DNA of 64,000 nucleotides from JAVJST01 sp965229715 (GCA_965229715.1 CBDDJL010000002.1:496001-560000), one strand, 5' to 3'. Positions 24,755 to 34,244 are shown, counted from the stretch's first letter. Program-made: numbers and translations. Notes: generated by a model from the letters alone, not told the origin.

Positions 24755-26782
24755 CTAAACGTTGCCCTCGCGACCTTCGTCCGGCCCTGCCGCTTCGGCG
24801 GCCAGTCTAACAATCGCGTCATCGAGGGCAAGGACTTCTTGGTTCTGTTCGCCCAGCCGGCGGATCGCGACACTGCGGTTCTCCGCTTCGCGCGCGCCGA
24901 CGACGAGGATCGCCGGGACTTTTGCGACAGAGTGCTCACGGACCTTGAAGTTGATCTTCTCGCTGCGCAGGTCGAGTTCCGTCCGCAAGCCGGCCTTGCG
25001 CAGTTCGGCGGCGACCGCCTTCGCGTAGTCATCGACATCGTTCGTGATGCCGGCGACGACGCATTGCACCGGCGCCAGCCACAACGGAAAGCGGCCGGCG
25101 AAATTCTCGATCAGGATGCCGAGAAAGCGTTCGAACGAGCCCAGAATTGCGCGATGCAGCATGACCGGACGGTGTTTTTCGCCGTCTTCGCCGATGTAGG
25201 TCGCGTCGAGCCGTTCCGGCAGCACGAAATCGACCTGCAGCGTGCCGCACTGCCAGTCGCGGCCGATGGCGTCCCGCAGCACGAACTCCAGCTTCGGACC
25301 GTAGAACGCGCCTTCGCCCGGATTGAGCGAAACGTCGAGCCCGGTCGCCTCGGTCGCTTCCATCAGCGCGGCCTCGGCCTTGTCCCAAATGGCGTCCTCG
25401 CCAGCCCGCACGTCCGGCCGGTCGGAGAACTTGATGACCACGTCCTCGAAGCCGAAATCGCGATAGATCGAGAGCAGGAGGTCGCAGAAGATCTTGGTTT
25501 CCTCGGTGATCTGGTCTTCCGTGCAGAAGATGTGCGCATCGTCCTGGGTGAAGGCGCGAACGCGCATCAGGCCGTGCAGGGCGCCCGACGGTTCGTAGCG
25601 GTGGCAGGAACCGAACTCCGCCATGCGGAGCGGCAGGTCGCGATAGCTCACGATGCCGCTGTTCCTGAAAATCTGCACATGGCACGGGCAGTTCATGGGC
25701 TTGAGGGCCAGCATCCGATTGGCGCCGGTCGACGGCGCATCGTGGTCGTGCCCTTGAGATTGATTGGGACCGTGGGCTTCCGGATCGCTCTCGTCGACCT
25801 CGGCGACGAACATGTGCTCGCGGAATTTTTCCCAGTGACCGGATTTCTCCCAGAGATGCCGGTCGACGAGTTGCGGCGTCTTGACCTCGACGTACCCCGC
25901 GCCGTCGAGACGTCGGCGCATGTAGGCCTCGACGGACTTGTAGAGGTTCCAACCCTTCGGATGCCAGAACACAGAGCCGATGGCTTCTTCCTGCAGATGG
26001 AACAGGCCCATTTCGCGGCCGAGCTTGCGGTGGTCGCGCTTCTCGGCTTCCTCAAGCATGGTGAGGTGCGCCTTGAGCTGTTTCTGGTCGGCCCAGCCGG
26101 TCGCGTAGATGCGCTGCAATTGCGGGTTGGAAGCATCGCCGCGCCAATAGGCGCCGGCGAGCTTCATCAGTTTGAATGCCTTCGGCAGCTTTCCCGTTGA
26201 CGGCAAATGCGGCCCGCGGCAGAGATCGACCCAGTCGCCCTGGCGGTACATGGTGATGTCTTCGTCCTCGGGCAGTTCCAAGACCCATTCGGCCTTGAAG
26301 GTCTCGCCCTTCTCGGCGAAATACTCGACAACATCGTCTCGATCCCAGACTTCGCGTACGATCGGCACGTCCCTGTCGATGATCTCGGCCATGCGCTGTT
26401 CGATGGCCTCGAAATCGTCGGTCGAGAACGGCTCTTCGCGGTGGAAGTCGTAGTAGAAACCGTCATCCGTCGCCGGGCCGAAGGTGATCTGGGTTCCCGG
26501 GAACAATTCCTGCACGGCCATGGCGAGAACGTGGGCGCCGTCGTGGCGCAAAAGTTCAAGCGCGTCCTCGTCCTTCGCCGTCACGATCGAAACCTCGGCG
26601 TCGCCCGGAATCTCACGGTCGAGGTCACGCATCTCGCCGTCGACGCGAACCGCGAGCGCCGCCTTGGCGAGGCCCGGTCCGATATCCTCGGCAACGGCAC
26701 GTCCGGTCACGGCGCCATCGAAGGTGCGCACACTGCCGTCGGGCAGCGTGATGTTGACCGGATTATCGGCGTCGCTTGGCAT
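24755..26782 (-). CDS. thrS: Threonine-tRNA ligase
   Basis: About 675 residues with the full ThrRS layout: N-terminal TGS domain (about 10-65), editing domain with HDGAHVLAMAVQ (HxxxH-type zinc site), class II catalytic core (LALKPMNCPCHVQIF, RDLPLRMAEFGSCHRYEPSG) and C-terminal anticodon-binding domain (LAPVQCVV). The start is set at MPSDADNP (26782), which has AGGGA eight bases upstream. Longer starts, including TTG at 26812, fall in the T-run of the leader terminator and are unlikely. infC follows 84 bp downstream. A Thr-rich leader peptide and terminator upstream indicate attenuation control by Thr-tRNA supply. Confidence 0.97.
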   Translation of the reverse strand: MPSDADNPVNITLPDGSVRTFDGAVTGRAVAEDIGPGLAKAALAVRVDGEMRDLDREIPGDAEVSIVTAKDEDALELLRHDGAHVLAMAVQELFPGTQITFGPATDDGFYYDFHREEPFSTDDFEAIEQRMAEIIDRDVPIVREVWDRDDVVEYFAEKGETFKAEWVLELPEDEDITMYRQGDWVDLCRGPHLPSTGKLPKAFKLMKLAGAYWRGDASNPQLQRIYATGWADQKQLKAHLTMLEEAEKRDHRKLGREMGLFHLQEEAIGSVFWHPKGWNLYKSVEAYMRRRLDGAGYVEVKTPQLVDRHLWEKSGHWEKFREHMFVAEVDESDPEAHGPNQSQGHDHDAPSTGANRMLALKPMNCPCHVQIFRNSGIVSYRDLPLRMAEFGSCHRYEPSGALHGLMRVRAFTQDDAHIFCTEDQITEETKIFCDLLLSIYRDFGFEDVVIKFSDRPDVRAGEDAIWDKAEAALMEATEATGLDVSLNPGEGAFYGPKLEFVLRDAIGRDWQCGTLQVDFVLPERLDATYIGEDGEKHRPVMLHRAILGSFERFLGILIENFAGRFPLWLAPVQCVVAGITNDVDDYAKAVAAELRKAGLRTELDLRSEKINFKVREHSVAKVPAILVVGAREAENRSVAIRRLGEQNQEVLALDDAIVRLAAEAAGPDEGREGNV

Positions 26783-26810
26783 CGGATCGTTCCCTGGTCG
26801 TTCCATAAAC

Positions 26811-26839
26811 AAAAAAACCCTCCCGGACGTTCGGGAGGG
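26811..26839 (-). terminator. Attenuator terminator before thrS
   Basis: On the minus strand CCCTCCCG pairs with CGGGAGGG (26818-26839) around a 6-nt loop, followed directly by TTTTTTT (26817-26811). It lies between the Thr leader peptide and the thrS start, the right place for a transcription attenuator. Confidence 0.9.
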
Positions 26840-26869
26840 GATGCGGCTGCCTCGATTTCGACGCGAACC

Positions 26870-26932
26870 TCATCGCCCCCCACGGGTCGTGAGGGTCGTA
26901 GTCGTGGTCGTAGTGGCCGTCGAGGCATTCAT
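26870..26932 (-). CDS. thrS leader peptide (threonine attenuator)
   Basis: A 20-codon frame, ATG to TGA, encodes MNASTATTTTTTTLTTRGGR, in which 10 of 20 residues are Thr, seven of them consecutive. It ends 30 nt before a strong intrinsic terminator and lies 88 nt upstream of thrS. This is the arrangement of a ribosome-mediated attenuator: stalling on Thr codons when charged tRNA-Thr is scarce should prevent terminator formation and raise synthetase expression. The peptide itself needs no function. The ribosome-binding site is weak. Confidence 0.85.
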   Translation of the reverse strand: MNASTATTTTTTTLTTRGGR

Positions 26933-27097
26933 GGCGGTCTGTATCGGCAATCCGGCGCAGAGTGTCAAGAACGTCGGCCGATTCCCTTAATGTCGCGCCG
27001 TGCTCGCATACCCATCACGCGACCTTGAGAAAGGATTGAACGCCACGAGGATGAAAACCCAGTAGAGTACGCTCACGTCAATCGAGAAAAGGAACTG

Positions 27098-27550
27098 ATG
27101 ATGCGTATCGTTCGTTTTGCCCTGATGCTTGTCCTGCCGACGATGCTGTTTGCTGCCAGTCCGGCGCACGCGGACAAGGTCTATCAATCCTGGGGAACCG
27201 CCTTAGAGGGCACCGACCCGGTCGCCTATTTCACGGTGGGTAAGCCGGTCGAAGGTTCGTCCGATTTCGCCTACGAATGGAACGGCGCCGAATGGCACTT
27301 TGCCAGCGCCGAGAACCGGGACATGTTTGCTGCCGATCCGGAAAAGTACGCCCCCCAATACGGCGGATACTGCGCCTGGGCCGTGAGCCAGGGCTACACC
27401 GCGTCGACCGACCCGGACGCTTGGAAGATTGTCGACGGCAAGCTTTACCTTAACTACTCGAAGGGCGTTCAGGAACGTTGGCAGAAAGACGTGTCGGGTA
27501 ACATCGCCAAAGGCGACGAGAACTGGCCGGGGATCGAGGAGTCTCTCTAG
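27098..27550 (+). CDS. Periplasmic YHS-domain protein
   Basis: 150 residues with a Sec signal peptide (cleavage probably after SPAHA, about residue 25) and a YHS-type domain: DPVAYFTVGKPVEG, EWHFASAENRDMFAADPEKYAPQYGGYCA. YHS domains are thought to bind metals and occur with copper and other metal-handling proteins. Two adjacent ATGs (27098 and 27101) follow AAAGGAA; either may be used. The end overlaps the convergent flavodoxin gene by 4 nt. Confidence 0.85.
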   Translation: MMRIVRFALMLVLPTMLFAASPAHADKVYQSWGTALEGTDPVAYFTVGKPVEGSSDFAYEWNGAEWHFASAENRDMFAADPEKYAPQYGGYCAWAVSQGYTASTDPDAWKIVDGKLYLNYSKGVQERWQKDVSGNIAKGDENWPGIEESL

Positions 27551-28014
27551 AAGACCCCGACATCGAGGCCGGCGGCCATCAGTTGGCCGAGCTCTTCGCA
27601 TTCGGCGATAAAGGCTTCGTCCCACTCGCCTTTGCACAGCACGACATCCGTCACCGGTTTCCAGCGGAGGCCGGTGACGATGCTTTCGACGCCCCGGCGC
27701 GTCCCCGTGCCGTCGAGACCGGCGCGAATATAAAGCGCGTAAGGCAAACCTTGTTTCTCTTCGATGACGCCGTAATACGTGCGATCGAAGAAATCCTTCA
27801 GCGCGCCAGACATATAGCCGAGGTTCTCGGTCGTGCCGAGAATGATGGCGTCGCAGGCGAGGACATGCTCGGCGGTCGCATCGAACGGGCTGAGGGCCGT
27901 GACGTCGACGTTGTCGATGTCGTCCGATGTTGCGCCCCGCACCACCGCATCGCGAAGTGTCTGTGTGTTCGGTGACGGCACGTGACCGACGATCAGTAAA
28001 GATTTGCTGTTCAT
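27547..28014 (-). CDS. Flavodoxin-like NAD(P)H-dependent FMN reductase family protein
   Basis: 155 residues with a flavodoxin fold. The N-terminal phosphate-binding region is LLIVGHVPSPNTQTLRDAV, and the FMN-site loops are LGTTENLGYMSGALKDFFDRTYY and YIRAGLDGTGTRRGVESI. Relatives are NAD(P)H-dependent flavin or quinone reductases. Its start overlaps the end of the upstream glycosyltransferase by 4 nt (ATGA), so they are co-transcribed, although a functional link is not obvious. Confidence 0.82.
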   Translation of the reverse strand: MNSKSLLIVGHVPSPNTQTLRDAVVRGATSDDIDNVDVTALSPFDATAEHVLACDAIILGTTENLGYMSGALKDFFDRTYYGVIEEKQGLPYALYIRAGLDGTGTRRGVESIVTGLRWKPVTDVVLCKGEWDEAFIAECEELGQLMAAGLDVGVF

Positions 28015-28973
28015 GGCGCCATGTCGCCTGCCATCTGCTCTTCCAACGCGTCGGCCACCTCGGCCGGGCCGAGTTCCGAGAGCGGGTTCCGGCGGACAAT
28101 TCTAACGGATGGCCCGCGTTGCCCGCAAAGTGCCGGATCGGATGCGGCAGAGAACAGCACGACCGTCGGAGCCCCGGCACAGGCGATCAGGTGCATCGGC
28201 CCGGAATCGTTACCGACGGCTCCCGCCGCATGGCGCGCCAAAGCGGCCATTTCGAGGATCGACGTGGCGCCCATCAGGTTCGCAGCCGCTGGGGCGACCG
28301 CATGTATGCGGGCAATTTCATCGGCCTCGCTCGCGGTACCGATGAGAACAGGCTGATATCCCTTGTTGGCGAGTGTGTTCGCGAGAACCGCATAGTGTCC
28401 CGCCGGCCAGCGCTTTTCCGGCCGGTGTGCGGATCCGCCGGGCGCCATGAGTACGTACCTGTCCTTGAGCCTGAAACGGCTTGTGTCGGTTGTTACCCAA
28501 TCAAGGGAAGGCGGCGGTACGTCGGCGATTCCGGCATCGTTCAACTGCTCGCGCTGGCGGTCGACTGTGTGCATGGCATCGCGGTCTGGATTTCGGTGCG
28601 GGTGCGAGCAACCTCGGGCGATGCCGGACCACTCAGGCCGGGCAGCCGATGGAAACATACGAAAGTAAGCGTTTGAGCGATCCGATGTTTGCAGGTCATA
28701 GACGCGATTGAACTGTCCGCCCCGCAAACGGCCGCGCAGACGGAGCAAGCCGACGGGGTTCGACCAGCGCGGCCGCTCATCAACCCAGATCTCCGAAAAC
28801 CAGCCGGTCGATTCGAGGAAAGAGACGTAAGGTTTGGTCGTCAGCAGGATCAGATCGGCATCTGCATGGTGACGCCGAATGGCCGACATCGGGCCGAGCG
28901 CCTGCACAACGTCGCCCAGCGCGCTAAGTTTGATAATCAGGATACGTTCGCGGTTCGGTGTCGGCGCCGTCAT
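28011..28973 (-). CDS. Glycosyltransferase family 9 (heptosyltransferase-like)
   Basis: 320 residues with the GT9 pattern: ILIIKLSALGDVVQALGP at the N-terminus, YVLMAPGGSAHRPEKRWP in mid-protein, and ANLMGATSILEMAALARHA then GNDSGPMHLIACAGAPTVVLFS in the C-terminal nucleotide-sugar domain. Such enzymes add heptose or similar sugars to the lipopolysaccharide core on the cytosolic face of the inner membrane. It lies 6 bp after the GT4 gene on the same strand. Confidence 0.88.
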   Translation of the reverse strand: MTAPTPNRERILIIKLSALGDVVQALGPMSAIRRHHADADLILLTTKPYVSFLESTGWFSEIWVDERPRWSNPVGLLRLRGRLRGGQFNRVYDLQTSDRSNAYFRMFPSAARPEWSGIARGCSHPHRNPDRDAMHTVDRQREQLNDAGIADVPPPSLDWVTTDTSRFRLKDRYVLMAPGGSAHRPEKRWPAGHYAVLANTLANKGYQPVLIGTASEADEIARIHAVAPAAANLMGATSILEMAALARHAAGAVGNDSGPMHLIACAGAPTVVLFSAASDPALCGQRGPSVRIVRRNPLSELGPAEVADALEEQMAGDMAP

Positions 28974-28979
28974 GCCGGA

Positions 28980-30227
28980 TCAGTTGCCGCTGCGGGCGGA
29001 TTCCTGGCCCTGACCGAGGAGAACCTCGTCATAGACGGCAAGCGTCTTGGTGCACATCAATTCTGTCGAGAAGTTGCGTTGCACATGATCGACGGCCGTT
29101 TGCGCGAGCTGGGCACGGGCCGTTTCGTCCAGTGCCAGCGCTTTCTCAAGTGCTTTCGCAAGTGCATCGGCATCGCCCGGCGGCACCAGCCAGCCGGTGA
29201 CGTCGGGCAGGATCGTCTCGCGGGCGCCGCCGTGGTCTGTCGCGACAATCGGCCGGCCGAGCGCCTGTGCCTCGATCACGACCCGTCCGAACGCCTCCGG
29301 ATCGGTCGAGGCAGATACCACAACATCCGACAGCATGTAGGCGGCGGGCATATCGCTGCAATTGTCGACCAGCCGGACCACGGAGCCGAGATTGTGGCGC
29401 TCGATCAGGGTTTCGAGTTCAGATCTATAGTCAAGGCGGCCCTGGTCACCGCCAACCAGTAGACAGCGCACGTCATGACGACCAAGCTTGGCGATCGCTT
29501 CGATGAAGACGGTTTGCCCCTTCCAGCGCGTCAGACGGCCGGGCAACATCACAACCGGGTAGCCTTCGGTCAGACGCCAGGCGTTGGCGAGCTGAATGAC
29601 CCGTTGCGCGGTCACGTTGGCGGCATTGAAACGCGACGTATCGACGCCGCGATGGATGGTGCGGATACGATCGTTCGGCACGCCGTATATGCGGCGGACG
29701 TGGCCGGCAATGAAGGCTGATATGGCGATCACGCGCTCGCCTTTTGTCATGACCGAATTGTAGAATCGCTTGAACGGATTAGCGTGACCGTAGGTGCCGT
29801 GAAATGTGGTGATCAGTGGACGTTTGGTCCGTTTCGCAGCGTAGTAGGCGCTCCACGCAGGCGCACGCGAGCGGGCATGAACGATGTCGACGTTCTCGCG
29901 CCGGATCAGATCGGCCAACCTGCCGATATTGGCGTACATCTGGAACGGGGCCTTTGTGTCGAGCGGCAATGTGACATGTTCAGCGCCGACCCGATCGAGT
30001 TCGTGCTGACGGGCGCCGCCCGCCGAGGCGACGATGGCGCGCCCGCCCGACTGAACGATGGCGCGGGCCATTTCGATGGTGCCGCGTTCCACGCCGCCGC
30101 TCGTGCCGAGCGCCGGCAAGACCTGGAGAACAGTTGCCATTCTCGGTCCGCTTGCGGATGCCGGATCGGGCACGGCCGGGGTTTCCGCCGGTTGGTCGAT
30201 GCTGATAGTCTCTGCGTCGTCGTTCAT
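28980..30227 (-). CDS. Glycosyltransferase family 4
   Basis: 415 residues with a GT-B fold. The acceptor-side domain begins VLQVLPALGTSGGVERGTIE (about 33-52); the donor side carries LPGRLTRWKGQTVFIEAI and the EX7E motif in DPEAFGRVVIEAQALGRPIV. It likely transfers a sugar during LPS or exopolysaccharide synthesis together with the GT9 gene downstream. The first 28 residues are low-complexity and may not be conserved; a later start at MATVLQ is possible. Confidence 0.88.
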   Translation of the reverse strand: MNDDAETISIDQPAETPAVPDPASASGPRMATVLQVLPALGTSGGVERGTIEMARAIVQSGGRAIVASAGGARQHELDRVGAEHVTLPLDTKAPFQMYANIGRLADLIRRENVDIVHARSRAPAWSAYYAAKRTKRPLITTFHGTYGHANPFKRFYNSVMTKGERVIAISAFIAGHVRRIYGVPNDRIRTIHRGVDTSRFNAANVTAQRVIQLANAWRLTEGYPVVMLPGRLTRWKGQTVFIEAIAKLGRHDVRCLLVGGDQGRLDYRSELETLIERHNLGSVVRLVDNCSDMPAAYMLSDVVVSASTDPEAFGRVVIEAQALGRPIVATDHGGARETILPDVTGWLVPPGDADALAKALEKALALDETARAQLAQTAVDHVQRNFSTELMCTKTLAVYDEVLLGQGQESARSGN

Positions 30228-30288
30228 GAAATTTCCTGGATGACTGGCCGTGACCGCTGACGGTCACACGTAGCACGGTGAGCGCGAT

Positions 30289-31074
30289 ATGACCTCAGAA
30301 ATCCCGAAACCGCAATTCCTCGATGCCGGAAACGAGGTCAGGCTCGCCTATCACTATACACCGGGCAGTGCGCCAGGCGTCATGTTCCTGACCGGTTTCA
30401 AGTCCGATATGGAGGGCGGAAAGGCATTGGCCCTGGAAGCCCACTGCAAGGCGCGCGGTCAGGCCTTCACCCGGTTCGACTATCGCGGACACGGCGAATC
30501 ATCCCATGCGTTCGAGGATGGCACGATCGGTGCCTGGGCGGATGACGCAATCGCGGTTCTCGATGCGGTTGCCGCAGGACCCCAGATACTTGTCGGCTCG
30601 AGCATGGGCGGTTGGATTATGTTGTTGGCCGCATTGGCGCGGACGGAGCGTATTGCCGGCCTCGTCGGCATCGCCGCGGCACCGGATTTCACCGAAGACC
30701 TGATTTGGGACGCCTTCGACGCCGATCAGCAAGCCGCGATCAAGCGCGACGGATATATCGAACTTCCGAACTGCTATGATGACGAGCCTTACCGCATCGT
30801 CTGGCCCTTGATCGAAGAAGGCCGCAATCATCTGCTTTTACGAGATACGATAGACCTGAATGTGCCGGTGCGTCTGATCCAGGGCATGCTCGACGAGGAC
30901 GTGCCATGGCGCACGGCGCTCGCCATTCAGGAAAAGATCGTCAGCGACGACGTTGATGTTGTGCTCGTCAAAGACGGCGGGCACCGGTTATCAGAACCGC
31001 AGGATCTTGACCGATTGTGCCGTGTCGTCGATACCCTGCTGGACGGTCCGGGGCGAACGGACCAAGTAGACTGA
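30289..31074 (+). CDS. Alpha/beta hydrolase (ABHD10/acyl-thioesterase-like)
   Basis: 261 residues with a serine hydrolase fold. The nucleophile elbow is GSSMGGW, an FDYRGHGES loop precedes it, and the late DGGHRLSEP segment supplies the catalytic His. The layout resembles short carboxylesterase and palmitoyl-thioesterase (ABHD10-type) relatives. It is divergent from the glycosyltransferase operon and lies 14 bp before the carbonic anhydrase. Confidence 0.82.
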   Translation: MTSEIPKPQFLDAGNEVRLAYHYTPGSAPGVMFLTGFKSDMEGGKALALEAHCKARGQAFTRFDYRGHGESSHAFEDGTIGAWADDAIAVLDAVAAGPQILVGSSMGGWIMLLAALARTERIAGLVGIAAAPDFTEDLIWDAFDADQQAAIKRDGYIELPNCYDDEPYRIVWPLIEEGRNHLLLRDTIDLNVPVRLIQGMLDEDVPWRTALAIQEKIVSDDVDVVLVKDGGHRLSEPQDLDRLCRVVDTLLDGPGRTDQVD

Positions 31075-31088
31075 TTGCGGAGCGCAGG

Positions 31089-31730
31089 ATGCCAATCAAA
31101 CGATTGTTAGGCGGATACAGGAACTTCCGCAGCGGCTTGTGGCCCGAACAGGCGGATGTTTTCCGTCAGCTCGTGTTTGAAGGCCAGAAACCGCGCGTCG
31201 CCATGGTGGCGTGTTCGGACTCCCGCATCGATCCCGCCCACGAATTTCAAGCTGGCCCCGGCGAACTGTTCATGATCAGGAACGTCGCCAACCTCGTGCC
31301 GCCAATGGAAGAAGGCGGGACCTACCATGGTACCAGCGCTGCACTGGAGTTTGCCGTAAAGGAACTTGAGGTCGAACACATTGTGGTTCTGGGCCATGCG
31401 CACTGCGGCGGCGTCAAGGCGGTCATGGACCCTGACGCCGTGGCGGCAAAGGGTTACACGTTTGTTGCCGGATGGGTTTCGATGCTGACATCTGCCGCAC
31501 GGCGGGTGCGGGCAACAATGCCTGACGCAACGCCGGAAGAACGTCAGCAGGCATGCGAGCGGCATGCCGTCTTGGTGTCGCTGGAGAATCTCACCACGTT
31601 CCCATGGATCAATGAACGTATTGGCGCCGGAAAGCTGCGATTGCACGGCTGGTATTTCGATATCGGAACCGGCGAATTGTCGATTTACGATGCGGTAAAA
31701 AATGATTTTCTGGTTGTTGTACCCGACTGA
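31089..31730 (+). CDS. Beta-class carbonic anhydrase
   Basis: 213 residues from ATG at 31089 (GCAGG just upstream); the longer frame reads into the hydrolase gene. Zinc ligands are clear: ACSDSRIDP supplies Cys and the Asp-Arg dyad, and GHAHCGG supplies His and Cys. It interconverts CO2 and bicarbonate in the cytosol. Length and motif spacing are normal for the family. Confidence 0.93.
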   Translation: MPIKRLLGGYRNFRSGLWPEQADVFRQLVFEGQKPRVAMVACSDSRIDPAHEFQAGPGELFMIRNVANLVPPMEEGGTYHGTSAALEFAVKELEVEHIVVLGHAHCGGVKAVMDPDAVAAKGYTFVAGWVSMLTSAARRVRATMPDATPEERQQACERHAVLVSLENLTTFPWINERIGAGKLRLHGWYFDIGTGELSIYDAVKNDFLVVVPD

Positions 31731-31861
31731 TGTTCGGTTGCCGAAATCCGGTCTGAACGTCATCGGTCGCTCTGTGCTTTACTAAAGCCCCAAAGAAAGA
31801 GACATTCCCGCCTACGGGGGACATAACGCTTTACGGAGCGCCGGGCTCGCGTTTGCCGGAT

Positions 31862-33343
31862 ATGTCTGATCAGTCTGATTTCCCGCCTTTCGGCGTCATG
31901 GTGTCTGTCGATTTGTTGCTGGTTGTCCTCGCGGTAATCGGCACATTGACCATCGTCCTTCGCTGGCGATTTCTCAATCGGGTTGGCGCTTTGACCGGCG
32001 CCAGTTTTGTGTTGCTCGGTCTGTGGGCTTCGACGGCTCCGTTCATAGCGGATTTCGCCACAATGATCGTTTTGCCGCCGATCATCGGCATGCAGGAGTC
32101 GATGAGGCTGATGACGGCCGTGCATCTGCAGTTCAGCTGGTATCTGAACTCGGTCGCCGCCGTACTTACGTTAGCCGGACTCATGCTGTTGGTGTGGCGG
32201 TTATCGAAGCAGTTCAAGCAGCTTGAGGACTCCGAGGAGCGCTTCAAAGATTTTGCGGAATCCATCTCCGACTGGTTCTGGGAGATGGATGCAAACCTGC
32301 GGTTCACCTATTTCTCGCCGACTTTCGAGCGTGTTACGGGTGTCAGGCCCGACGCCTTGTTGGGCAAGACGCGTGAAGAAACCGGGATTCCGGGGGTTTC
32401 AGATGATGCGTTCAGGGAACATCTCTCAACGTTGCATTCGCGCAAATCGTTTCGTGATTTCCGACATACGCGCAATCATCCGGACGGCCGGTTGGTCCAT
32501 ATCGCGATCAATGGTCGTCCCCGATTCGATGATTCCGGGCGATTTGTCGGATACCGCGGTACCGGACGCGACGTTTCGAAACAGGTTCAGGCGGAAATTG
32601 AGCGTGAAGAGGCACTGCAACGAGCCCAGGCCGCCAATCGCACCAAGTCGGAATTCCTTGCCATGATGAGTCATGATTTCCGAACCCCGCTGAACGCCAT
32701 TCTCGGTTATAGCGAACTGATCGAATCGGAAGCGTTGGGGCCCGATGCACGGGAGAAGTATCGGGAGTATGCCACTGACATTAACCAGAGCGGTCAACGC
32801 ATGCTCCGTCTCGTCAGCGATATTCTGGAAATTTCGGCCATCGAGGCGGGCAAGCGCGTCATCAGCCAGGAGTCCGTCACGGTTGATGAAATGCTTCGGG
32901 TCTGCGCTAAAGAGCTTTCCAACGCGGCTGCTGAGAAAAACGTCGAGATCGACATCAATTGTGGAGAGGACGTGCCAAACATCGAGGCCGACCCGCGCGC
33001 AATGCATCAGATCGTCCAGAATCTCGTCTCGAACGCCATCAAGTACTCCAACAAGGGCGGCAAGGTTGCTGTCAGCGCCGAATTCGGGGGGAACAGCGTT
33101 GCGATAACCATCAGGGATGAGGGTGACGGCATTCCCGACGACATGCTCACCCGTATTCGGGAACCCTTCATGCAAGCCAAACGGGACCCGCACGTGGCAA
33201 ACGAGGGATCGGGACTCGGTCTCGCAATTGTCGACACCTTGGTGAAACAGCACGGCGGCACCGTCGACATTGACTCGGAAGTCGGCAAGGGCACGTCCGT
33301 GTGCGTTTCGTTGCCTGTCGAGCTTGACGCGTCGGCGGCATGA
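31862..33343 (+). CDS. Membrane PAS sensor histidine kinase
   Basis: About 493 residues. Three or four N-terminal transmembrane helices (to about residue 100) are followed by a PAS domain (about 115-235; DWFWEMDANLRFTYFSP), the HisKA phospho-acceptor in MMSHDFRTPL, and an ATPase domain with LVSNAIKYSNKGG, DEGDGIP and GSGLGLAIVDTLVKQHGG. An upstream in-frame TTG at 31853 is an alternative start; neither has a strong ribosome-binding site. No response regulator is adjacent, so it is an orphan kinase. Confidence 0.86.
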   Translation: MSDQSDFPPFGVMVSVDLLLVVLAVIGTLTIVLRWRFLNRVGALTGASFVLLGLWASTAPFIADFATMIVLPPIIGMQESMRLMTAVHLQFSWYLNSVAAVLTLAGLMLLVWRLSKQFKQLEDSEERFKDFAESISDWFWEMDANLRFTYFSPTFERVTGVRPDALLGKTREETGIPGVSDDAFREHLSTLHSRKSFRDFRHTRNHPDGRLVHIAINGRPRFDDSGRFVGYRGTGRDVSKQVQAEIEREEALQRAQAANRTKSEFLAMMSHDFRTPLNAILGYSELIESEALGPDAREKYREYATDINQSGQRMLRLVSDILEISAIEAGKRVISQESVTVDEMLRVCAKELSNAAAEKNVEIDINCGEDVPNIEADPRAMHQIVQNLVSNAIKYSNKGGKVAVSAEFGGNSVAITIRDEGDGIPDDMLTRIREPFMQAKRDPHVANEGSGLGLAIVDTLVKQHGGTVDIDSEVGKGTSVCVSLPVELDASAA

Positions 33344-33359
33344 TGCCGACTTCCATCGT

Positions 33360-34244
33360 TTAGTCGATCAACCCCGTTTCTTCAGCAATGGAGCGCAATC
33401 CTGCCTGATAATCCGGGTGGCGAAGCATGACCTTGAGCTCGTCGCGAATGCGCCGATTGGAGACCTTCCGGTTGTCCTCCCAAAACGTCCGGCCCATTGC
33501 GGACATGTCACGCACTGCGTCCTCGAAGGACATTAACGGCGGCGGGTCGATGCCGAGCAACGCACAAGCATGAGTCGTGACATCTGCCGGTGCGGCGGGT
33601 TTGTCATCGCAAACATTGTAGATCGCGCCGGGGTTCGGGTTTGCAATCGATGCAAGCAATGTTGTCGCAATATCCTCCACGTGAATGCGGCCGAACAAGT
33701 GCCCGGGGCGGTCAATTCGCCGCGCTTTACCGGCTTTAATTGTATCGAAGACGCTGCGCCCCGGTCCGTAGATCCCCGCCAAACGGAAAATATGCACCGG
33801 GTGGCCGTGGTGGGCATGGAGGGCCATCCAAGCGTTTTCAGCGGCGACGCGCCGCTTCGCGCGATCCAAGGTCGGATGCGTCGGTGAACTTTCGTCGACC
33901 CAATCGCCGCCGCTATCGCCGTAGACTCCGGTTGTCGATAGATAGGCTGTCCAAACGATATCTTTGGCGACCTCCAATCGCTCACTCAATGCGTTCAGAA
34001 CCGGGTCGCCATCTCTGTCGGGGGCAATGGAACTGACGATATGGGTTGCGGCGTCGAGGGCAGTCAGATCGGGGATGGCTCCTGCGGCAGGGTCGAACAC
34101 CAGCACCTCGATCCCGCGTGCGGCCAAAGCCTCTGCTTTTTGCGGAGAGCGGCACGTGCCGGTGACGCGCCAGCCGTCGGCTAAAAGGCGATCAGCCAGC
34201 GCCTGCGCCGAATATCCGAGTCCGAATGCGAACAAATGGGACAC
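33360..34244 (-). CDS. NAD(P)-dependent epimerase/dehydratase-like (YeeZ type) protein
   Basis: 294 residues of an atypical extended SDR. The N-terminal nucleotide-binding loop is FAFGLGYSAQALADRL, TYRS-type features appear as CRSPQKAEAL, and YLSTTGVYGDSGGDWVDE supplies the active-site Ser/Thr and Tyr region. RLAGIYGPGRS is a typical late SDR motif. Function is probably sugar-nucleotide or related redox chemistry; the substrate is unknown. Convergent with the kinase gene. Confidence 0.8.
   Translation of the reverse strand: MSHLFAFGLGYSAQALADRLLADGWRVTGTCRSPQKAEALAARGIEVLVFDPAAGAIPDLTALDAATHIVSSIAPDRDGDPVLNALSERLEVAKDIVWTAYLSTTGVYGDSGGDWVDESSPTHPTLDRAKRRVAAENAWMALHAHHGHPVHIFRLAGIYGPGRSVFDTIKAGKARRIDRPGHLFGRIHVEDIATTLLASIANPNPGAIYNVCDDKPAAPADVTTHACALLGIDPPPLMSFEDAVRDMSAMGRTFWEDNRKVSNRRIRDELKVMLRHPDYQAGLRSIAEETGLID

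Noticed and set aside
24839..26200. 453-codon plus-strand frame opposite thrS
   Set aside because: Antisense shadow of a clear ThrRS with no domain of its own.
26783..26812. thrS start at TTG 26812
   Set aside because: It lies in the T-run of the attenuator terminator; the ATG at 26782 has a ribosome-binding site.
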